NCBI GenBank assembly: GCA_028357285.1
Contig: JAOMWM010000007.1
Span: 1 to 46,992 of the forward strand
Length of the DNA stretch: 46,992 nucleotides
Direction of reading: 5' to 3'
Origin: Schleiferiaceae bacterium
GTDB lineage: Bacteria > Bacteroidota > Bacteroidia > Flavobacteriales > Schleiferiaceae
In this document: in pieces, positions 24,066 to 31,700 of the stretch
How positions within the stretch are numbered: the stretch's first letter is position 1
Layout: each line of letters opens with the position of its first letter
Position numbers and translations under genes: made by a program
The notes under the pieces: model-generated
Database searches by the model: none
Told to the model about the DNA's origin: nothing
Seen by the model: only the letters and a program-made list of their open reading frames with translations

Positions 24066-24567
24066 TTATCTCGAACGCATATTTGACGATTTCAAGGAAC
24101 TTGCTCGCTCCAAACGGAAGGAGAACAAGAAGTTCTTTGCCCGATTGTCCAAGCATGAAGGCAAGAAGCTCAATGCTCAATTTCATGCGATGCACGAGGA
24201 GGTCTTCGCGGAGACGGACTGCCTGAAATGCGCACGATGCTGCCGCGCCACAGGGCCATTACTTACTAAACAGGATATTGCCCGTATTTCCAAAAAGCAA
24301 GGAATGAAAGCGGCAGATTTCGAAGCGAGATATTTGCGCGTCGACGAAGATGGGGATTGGGTGATGAACAGCCTGCCCTGCCCGTTTTTAGCACTAGACA
24401 CGAACAAGTGTACGATATACGAATATGCGCCCAAGGCTTGCCGCCAATTCCCGCATACGGATCATCCAAACATGAAATCTATACTTCCGCTCACCGAAAC
24501 CAATGTACGGCATTGTCCGGCTGTTTATGAAATGGTAGAGCGCATGAAGTTAAGTGCTGATATCTAG
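24058..24567 (+). CDS. YkgJ-family cysteine-cluster protein
   Basis: A 169-residue cytoplasmic protein of the YkgJ/UPF0153 group, whose clustered cysteines are thought to bind zinc or iron. Visible are CLKCARCC, then LPCPFL, NKCTIYEYAPKACRQFP and RHCPAVYEM, the usual spacing of the family. The first 50 residues are very basic and helical (ARSKRKENKKFFARLSKHEG). I chose the ATG at 24058, which overlaps the preceding stop by 8 bp; the frame extends 12 bases to a TTG. Its stop shares CTAG with the stop of the converging symporter gene. The biochemical role of the family is unsettled. Confidence 0.85.
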   Translation: MANYLERIFDDFKELARSKRKENKKFFARLSKHEGKKLNAQFHAMHEEVFAETDCLKCARCCRATGPLLTKQDIARISKKQGMKAADFEARYLRVDEDGDWVMNSLPCPFLALDTNKCTIYEYAPKACRQFPHTDHPNMKSILPLTETNVRHCPAVYEMVERMKLSADI

Positions 24568-26213
24568 CTACTTAACTCTTTTTGTTTCAAGCTGAAATGT
24601 AAGATGTTTGCGATACAAACAACTACCGCAGACCCAATAACATTGTACCACAGAAAGCCTAGAGAAATAAGATCGGCGGTATTTAGGTAATGTACTAAGA
24701 AGACCACGAATTGGCCCACAATACCGGCTATGAAAATGGACTTTCCACCGATGTGTTTCATAAAAAGAGCAACAAGAAATATCCCCAGTATGGTGCCATA
24801 GAAAAGGCTACCCAGGACATTTACCAATTGGATTAAATTTTCATACAACGGAGCTGCCAATGCCACACCAATAGCGGCGATTCCCCAAACAAACGTGAGT
24901 GTACGGATCGTGCGTTTCGGGCGTTGAGACTCCCCTTTGAAGACCGTATAATAATCTACATATGTCGTGGTCGCCAGAGCGCTGACCTCCCCTGCAGTGC
25001 TGGACATTGCTGCGCTGATGATCACTGCAAGCAGTAAACCAACCAACCCTTTGGGCAGAAAATTAAGTACGAAGGTGATAAACACGTAGTCGGTGTCTTT
25101 GCGCTGGAAATTGGGCACATGTTCCTCGAGAAGGTCCATGTATTGTTCGCGAACGAGCGCCAAGGTTTCTTTGTTTGCATTGACCGCTGCCCAATCCCCT
25201 ATGAGGAGTGCTTGGCGTTTTGCAGCAAAGGAATTCTCGTGAAAACGTTGAAGATCGGCCAACTCAGCTTGCACCTCCACCGGCGCTCGTTTCACTTCGC
25301 TTTCGTTAAAAAAAATGGGCGGTTGCGTGAATTGGTAAAAGACAAACAAGAGCACGCCAATAGCTAGGATGGAAAACTGCATGGGCACCTTAAACACGCC
25401 ATTAAATAACAATCCAAAACGGCTTGTCGACTGGTTTTCAGCACCTAAATAACGCTGCACTTGGCTTTGGTCGGTACCGAGGTAACTCAATGAGAGGAAC
25501 AACCCTCCCGCAAGGCCGGACCAAAGTGTATAACGTGTGCCAGGATCTAGACTGGTATTAATAATATTCAGCTTCCCCATACGCCCCGCTATATCATAGG
25601 CTTGCGGTAAGCTCACGGGTATTTTATCGACCAGTAAATAGGCCGCAATGCCCATACCGCCGAGGATGGTGAGCATCTGCCACTTTTGAGTTACCGCAAC
25701 GGCTGCAGAGCCACCTGAAACGGTATAGAAGACTACAATAAGCCCGATAATGACAATCATAAGATTAAGCGATACGCCTAATGCTGCACTTAAAACGATC
25801 GCAGGTGCGAAAATGGTAATACCGGCAGCCAATCCACGAGACATTAAAAAGAGTGCCGCTGTAAACAGTCTGGTCTTTCGGTCAAAACGCTGTTCAAGAA
25901 ACTGGTAGGCGGTAACCGCACTCATCTTTCGATAGGCCGGTACAAAGAAGATGCTGACTAGAATGACTGCCAGAGGGAGTCCGAAATAAAATTGGATAAA
26001 CCCCATATCCTCCGCGTAGGCCTGACCTGGGGTAGATAAAAATGTGATCGCCGAAGCCTGGGTGGCCATTATTCCGAGCCCTATGGTCCAAAGACTTACA
26101 TCTTTAGAGCCACTGAGTAGCTCTCCCGCATTACGGCTACGGGTTTTATAAATACCGTAACTGACAATCGCCGTTAGGGTCGCCACTAATACAATCCAGT
26201 CTAGTGCGTGCAT
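24564..26213 (-). CDS. Sodium:solute symporter (SSS family) with a large soluble insertion
   Basis: A 549-residue inner-membrane sodium-coupled transporter with about 13 helices. Family marks are LWTIGLGIMATQASAITFLSTPGQAY near the N-terminus and IISAAMSSTAGEVSALATTTYVDY, which holds the serine/threonine ligands of the Na2 sodium site. Residues about 300-375 form an extra hydrophilic, mostly helical insert between two membrane segments (VEVQAELADLQRFHENSFAA, LALVREQYMDLLEEHVPNFQ), longer than a usual loop. It starts directly after the stop of a 37-residue membrane-protein gene (no spacer), which itself overlaps a PIG-L deacetylase gene. The substrate is unknown; context points to a product of the deacetylase. 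Confidence 0.92.
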   Translation of the reverse strand: MHALDWIVLVATLTAIVSYGIYKTRSRNAGELLSGSKDVSLWTIGLGIMATQASAITFLSTPGQAYAEDMGFIQFYFGLPLAVILVSIFFVPAYRKMSAVTAYQFLEQRFDRKTRLFTAALFLMSRGLAAGITIFAPAIVLSAALGVSLNLMIVIIGLIVVFYTVSGGSAAVAVTQKWQMLTILGGMGIAAYLLVDKIPVSLPQAYDIAGRMGKLNIINTSLDPGTRYTLWSGLAGGLFLSLSYLGTDQSQVQRYLGAENQSTSRFGLLFNGVFKVPMQFSILAIGVLLFVFYQFTQPPIFFNESEVKRAPVEVQAELADLQRFHENSFAAKRQALLIGDWAAVNANKETLALVREQYMDLLEEHVPNFQRKDTDYVFITFVLNFLPKGLVGLLLAVIISAAMSSTAGEVSALATTTYVDYYTVFKGESQRPKRTIRTLTFVWGIAAIGVALAAPLYENLIQLVNVLGSLFYGTILGIFLVALFMKHIGGKSIFIAGIVGQFVVFLVHYLNTADLISLGFLWYNVIGSAVVVCIANILHFSLKQKELSS

Positions 26214-26327
26214 TTACACGTATTGACGCGTGATAAAGTAGAATGCTACAATCTCTGCTACCAGAAGTGCGACCACGCCTATGTAGTATTTCTTCCAATT
26301 AACAATCGATGTGTTCTTAATGGTCAT
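26214..26327 (-). CDS. 37-residue single-helix membrane protein between PIG-L and symporter genes
   Basis: A complete small open frame (ATG at 26327-26325, TAA at 26216-26214). It encodes a short polar N-terminus ending in basic NWKKY, one hydrophobic helix (YYIGVVALLVAEIVAFYFI, about residues 14-32) and a short tail TRQYV. The positive charges before the helix predict an N-in topology; the acidic residue inside the helix is unusual. Its start overlaps the end of the PIG-L gene by 11 bp and its stop directly abuts the symporter ATG, so it fills the gap exactly and is very likely translated. Small membrane partners are known for other SSS transporters (YhdT with PanF, YjcH with ActP). I know of no family for this one. 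Confidence 0.72.
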   Translation of the reverse strand: MTIKNTSIVNWKKYYIGVVALLVAEIVAFYFITRQYV

Positions 26328-28731
26328 AATGGAGTATGTTTTGTAAAAGTTTCATAGCACCTGGAACACCTGCGGGCAATTCCCTGAAGAGTGACAATCC
26401 GGTGTAAATTACGGAACCTTTCTCATAATGACCAACAACGGTACTGTTGGAATAGTTCGTTCCTGTACTTTCCATAATTGTAAGTACCTCACTATAACCC
26501 TCAAATGATTTAGGGAAATACAATCCTCGCTCTTGTACCCAGTAATCGAAATCTGAAGCAGTGATTTCATTTGGGGAGGAGAGTATCGGGTGTTTACTCA
26601 GCTTGATAGGTGCGTCCTCCTCCGTAACACGGTCTCTTCCGATTACTAGTGGGAGCGGCGTTGGCAATTCAATACCGCTTCTTCCAGCAGTCGTGTACGT
26701 CACAACAAAGTTGCCACCACCTTCAACGAAGCTCTTAATTCTATCGCCACTATTCATGAGCCATTTCTCGGTATTGAAGGCGCGAATTCCCACAAGTACA
26801 GCATCTACTTCGTTCCATGAATCCGGAGTATCCTCGGTGATTCGAAGTACCTCGTACCCCAAATTCTCGAGAGTTTCATCCATAATATCACCAGCACCTT
26901 CTATATAGCCTACTTTAATACGCTTCTTATTCAAATCCAGCACGGCTAGTGTACTTGAAGCCTCCATGTAGCGGTAATGCGTACCAATGTGCGGATAGCT
27001 AATAGTTCTTTTTGAGTCAATAAACTTCGGGAATAACTTACCAGGATAACTCTCATACCCTAAGAACAAGTGATACTTACCAGCGTCCATTTTCGCCGGA
27101 ATTTCCTCAGTGAAATGATTCCATCCGGCATCCAACATGGTAGTTTTCTTTACTAATGTCTTGTTTAATTGCCTATCCGGAGGATTATCAAAGTTGATGA
27201 ATCCATCCTGAATCCCCCATAAAGGTCTGGCCAAAATCAATTCCCATGAATATTCACCCCCATCCTTGGAGTAAATGCTATATCCTATGGATCCTTTCTT
27301 GCCGGTATTCCAATAGACGGTTTGGTCAAACTTCGCATGAATGGTCGGCTCCACCGCGATAGCCTCACGGTATTCCCCTACGGCACGGTCACTAAGTTTC
27401 GCAACAGGCTTGAGGTAAAGCATTATAATAGCGGATTCATGTTCTAATCGGACCCTTAAAAACTTTGTGATTTTTCCCTCATCGTACAAATCTACCTCGA
27501 GCTCCTGCCCTTCGCGAGTGAGTACCTGTGCGGGATTCAAACCCAAATCTTTATTTGGTGCCTTTATCGAAGCCAGCTGCGCTTCCACATCAAAATTCAG
27601 GGCTTGAAGCGCTAACGTCGCAGGATACGAAGAACCTTCTGGCATAGGGTTTACAGAAGTGAAGACCTCAGCATACACGCCTAATAAATGGAGCATTACG
27701 TTTTGCCAGCGCTGGTATTTATCAGATTCCGGGGCGGTTTGCTCTAACAATATTTGGCCGAGCGTTGCCCATTTGGCAATGGCTTGTTTTTGGTCACCTA
27801 TTTCAAGGGCAAAAGCTGCATCCTGAGCCAACAAACTTTGTGCATCCGCGCCACGGTCTGGCATGAGGTAAGAAGATAAATCGCCTCCACCCCAGAGCTT
27901 TTTGAAGTACTCTTCACGTGGGCCGCGATTGATGGGGACACCAAATCCTTGGCACTTGTGCATGGAACGCGCAGCGTCACCAATGGCTCCGTAGGTATCA
28001 CCGAGCAATGGATCAAATCCGCTCATATCGAGATATACCGCCTCAGGATCGTCCTTTAAAGTTTCGTCCCACCAAACGGACGTATTCCACCAAACGCCCT
28101 GCACCGACCACGCTGCTGTTTCTACATCGTACTTCTCGTCCGCAGCAAGCGCGGCACATTCGATGGCCAATTCAGCAGATGCCGTGTGGTGGCCGTGACC
28201 TGCTCTCTGGTCTGGAGGAAAACGTGTGATGATAAAATCCGGCTTCAGTTCACGGATGGTGCGGACGGCTTGCAGTTGAAGATCGTCGTGATCCCATTTA
28301 GTCCATACCTCGTCCACACTTTTTGAATAGCCGAAGTCTAAGGCATCCGTGAAGCGCTGGTTTCCACCATCTATGCTGCGTGCCGCGCGGAGTTCGTGCT
28401 CCCGGATCACACCTAGATCGGCTCCAAGCTCGTCACCAATCAAATTCTGTCCGCCCGAACCTCGGGTAAGCGACAAATAAGTAGTCTCTGCATCCAATGC
28501 ATTTGATAACCAAGAGATCAGGCGAGTGTTTTCATCGTCCGGGTGGGCAGCCATGTATAAAACTCGTTTCCCGGATCCAAAGCGCTCCATTTCTGCTAAG
28601 GCTGCACTTTGAGTAAGCGGAGCGTATTGCCCAAATAGTTGATTTCCAACCACAACCAAAATCAGCATCAAAATGTTGTGAACTTTTGGTTTCCTGCGTG
28701 TTATATTGGTCGTCCAATTAAATGATTCCAT
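26317..28731 (-). CDS. Large secreted PIG-L (LmbE) family deacetylase
   Basis: An 804-residue protein with an N-terminal PIG-L metal-dependent deacetylase domain, the fold that removes acetyl groups from N-acetylated sugars. The zinc motif AAHPDDENTRL (HPDDE at 63-67) and the second motif RAGHGHHTASAE (about 176-187) are intact. Residues about 270-600 are beta-rich and may carry accessory binding domains; the last 200 residues (YIEGAGDIMDETLENLGYEV, VLVGIRAFNTEKW) resemble a glutamine-amidotransferase-like/ThuA-type Rossmann fold. The N-terminus has a basic stretch (RRKPK) and a hydrophobic core ending GNQLFGQ, suggesting export. The ATG at 28731 shares bases with the start of the divergent protease. 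It heads the operon with the small membrane protein and symporter. Confidence 0.87.
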   Translation of the reverse strand: MESFNWTTNITRRKPKVHNILMLILVVVGNQLFGQYAPLTQSAALAEMERFGSGKRVLYMAAHPDDENTRLISWLSNALDAETTYLSLTRGSGGQNLIGDELGADLGVIREHELRAARSIDGGNQRFTDALDFGYSKSVDEVWTKWDHDDLQLQAVRTIRELKPDFIITRFPPDQRAGHGHHTASAELAIECAALAADEKYDVETAAWSVQGVWWNTSVWWDETLKDDPEAVYLDMSGFDPLLGDTYGAIGDAARSMHKCQGFGVPINRGPREEYFKKLWGGGDLSSYLMPDRGADAQSLLAQDAAFALEIGDQKQAIAKWATLGQILLEQTAPESDKYQRWQNVMLHLLGVYAEVFTSVNPMPEGSSYPATLALQALNFDVEAQLASIKAPNKDLGLNPAQVLTREGQELEVDLYDEGKITKFLRVRLEHESAIIMLYLKPVAKLSDRAVGEYREAIAVEPTIHAKFDQTVYWNTGKKGSIGYSIYSKDGGEYSWELILARPLWGIQDGFINFDNPPDRQLNKTLVKKTTMLDAGWNHFTEEIPAKMDAGKYHLFLGYESYPGKLFPKFIDSKRTISYPHIGTHYRYMEASSTLAVLDLNKKRIKVGYIEGAGDIMDETLENLGYEVLRITEDTPDSWNEVDAVLVGIRAFNTEKWLMNSGDRIKSFVEGGGNFVVTYTTAGRSGIELPTPLPLVIGRDRVTEEDAPIKLSKHPILSSPNEITASDFDYWVQERGLYFPKSFEGYSEVLTIMESTGTNYSNSTVVGHYEKGSVIYTGLSLFRELPAGVPGAMKLLQNILHYDH

Positions 28732-31700
28732 GGTTAGAATTTTACTTTTTCTTATTACGTTCACGTCATTTGCAGCGCAAGCCCAGCTTAAAGTCCAATT
28801 AAAATCGGGCACTTACCACATCACGGAAGGCACGTTTAAGCAACTAAGCAATACCCAAGCGACCTACGGAGTGGGTCTTTGGGACCGTGTCGTGCTCGCC
28901 GAAGATAAAAAAGCATTGGCCGATTTAGGTGTAGAACTCGGGCATTATTTGCCTAAAAACGCGTTTGAAGTAAAAATTCCTGCGGGAGTAACCATCGCCC
29001 AATTACGTAATGCAGGGCTAAGTGCGTTTGTGAAATGGACGCCAATGATGAAGCTCGATGGTCCGCTTGCCATTGGTGACTGGCCGGAATGGGCGGTGCT
29101 GAACGACGGTCGAGTAGCCGTTCAGTTCAAAACATCTGAAAATTGGAATGCGCCTTTATTTGTTTCTCAGCTTAAAGATTTGGATGAGTCCTGGCACACG
29201 GCAGTAGTCAAACCAGATATGCTCAACCTATTAGCGAAAGATGATGCCGTTCTTTTTATTCAAGCCATTGAAGAACCTGGAACACCAGAAAATTATAACA
29301 GTCGAGCTGCCGCAAGAACTGCCTATATCCAAGGCCAAACTCCTTTTGACGGATCTAATGTGGTCGTGGGTCTAGGCGATGATGGTGACATAGGTCCACA
29401 TGCAGACTACAAAGGACGATTAACCTCACTTGCTGGCAACAGTATAGGCGACCACGGAGACCATGTTGCAGGTACCATTTTCGGCGCAGGTAATATTGAT
29501 CCAACTGCCGAAGGAAATGCTCCAGGAGCAACCATGGTTTATTACGACTATCCTAGCAATCTAAGCAATGTAGACGCGCATTATGTCTCTTACGGAATAC
29601 GAGTAACAAATAGCTCTTATTCAAATGGTTGTAACGCAGGCTACACCTTTTATGCACAACAGATGGATAAGGATGTTCGGGATAATGCAGCTCTCGTACA
29701 TGTCTTTAGCGCGGGTAACTCAAACGGATCGAATTGTGGTTACGGAGCAGGATCGCAATGGGGAAATATTACTGGTGGTCACAAACAAGGAAAGAATGTT
29801 ATTGCAACGGCGAACATCACCAGTACAGATGCGATTGCAACTTCATCCTCGCGCGGTCCTGCAGCAGATGGCCGTATAAAACCGGATTTAGCTGCAGTCG
29901 GCACAAACGTCTACTCTACTATTGACTCCCATACCTACGGCAACAAAACCGGTACATCAATGTCTGCTCCTGGTGTTGCAGGGTACTTCGCAGTATTGCA
30001 CAATACTTTTGACGTTTTACAGCAGGACACTGCAGATGCAGGTCTACTGAAAGCCATCGCAATGAATACTGCAGATGATTTGGGTAATCCAGGTCCTGAT
30101 TTTATTTACGGTTACGGAAGGGTCAATGCACGCAAAGCGCTAAGAGTAATTCAAGATACACAGTTCTTTAGCAACAGTATTACTACTAATGACACTTTAA
30201 CCTACACCATTTCTTTGCCTGCGGGAGTCAATAAATTCAGTGCGATGCTCTACTGGACGGATAAAGAAGGTTCTACGAATGCGTCAAAAGCATTGGTCAA
30301 TAATTTAGATTTTGAAGTAACAGATCTGACTGGAGCTACGACATACCAACCTTGGGTTCTAGATCCTACACCGAATACGACTACCCTGCTTTATGGTGCG
30401 ACCCGCGGCGTTGACACCTTAAATAATGCAGAACAGGTTACACTTGATGCACCTTCTTCAGGAGATTATCGGTTTACTGTTTATGGCACAAACATCCCTC
30501 AGGGGCCACAAACGTTTTACATCGTATATGCGATGGATATGGAAAAGAACCCTATCGCATTCCCTCATGAAAATGCAAAGCTAACACCGGGCGCAAATTA
30601 TGTGCGTTGGAACGGTTCAACTTCATTGACATGGCACTATTCTACAGACAGCATGGGCACTTGGACCAGTGTGAACTTAAATGCCACAGGAGGGAATCGC
30701 GTAGCCAATTGGAATGTGCCAAATGTCGCTACAAAAAATGCGTTTTTACGCAATATTCAAGGCACAGACACTACTATCGCCGGACCGTTCGTTATTCTAA
30801 ATACACCAACCAACCTCAGTCTAGACTGGGCCTGCCCTGACAGTATAAAAATCTCTTTCAGCCCTGTTAGTGGAGCAACGGACTATACGGCTTACATATT
30901 GGGTACAACTTACATGGACAGCGTATACAACAGCACTTCAAACAGCATGATCATACCTTATCAGCCCATTAATGGGACTTGGTTTAGTGTGAGCGGCGCT
31001 ATCAATTCCGTTGAAGGACGCCGTGCTTACGCCGTTCAACTTCCTTCAGGCACGAATGCTTGTCCGCTCCCAAGAGACGGTGGAATTAGCACTCTAGTAA
31101 GTCCACAATTCATTACCTCTTGTCAGAATCCAATGCAACCGGTAAGTATCAATATTACCAATCCTTCTACACAAGTGTTGGATACATTGCCTGTAGCCAT
31201 GACTTTCGGTACAACTACTGTGCGAGATACATTTTTCGGAAATCTAAATTCCTATGCGGACACGATCTTCACATTCGCGACACCCATTACATGGAGCGGA
31301 ACGACTGCCCAAACGCTTAAGGTCTGGTCAGAACTCAGTGGCGATCAAAACAGTTTAAATGACACTGTAGTCCAGAGTATCAATTATTACAATTCATCGC
31401 TCTATGGATTACCCTTTACCCAGAATTTTGACGGGTTTTCAAATTGTGGGACGAATACCAATTGTGGTGGAACTGTGTGTAATTTAGGTGGCGATTTCAT
31501 CAACTTGACAAATGGAACAGAGGACGATATCGACTGGCGTACCAATAGTGGGTCAACTGCATCGAGTGGCACAGGACCAACAACAGGAACAGGCGGTAGT
31601 GGGAAATACCTCTACCTTGAAGCTTCAGGAAATTGCGAGTTCCAAGAGGCGTTGCTATATACGCCCTGTATCGACTTGGCTGGAAGTATCTCCCCTGAAT

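Noticed and set aside
28732-28812. 27-residue N-terminal extension of the PIG-L gene
   Set aside because: It would lie antisense within the protease signal-peptide region and places a non-signal sequence before the export signal.
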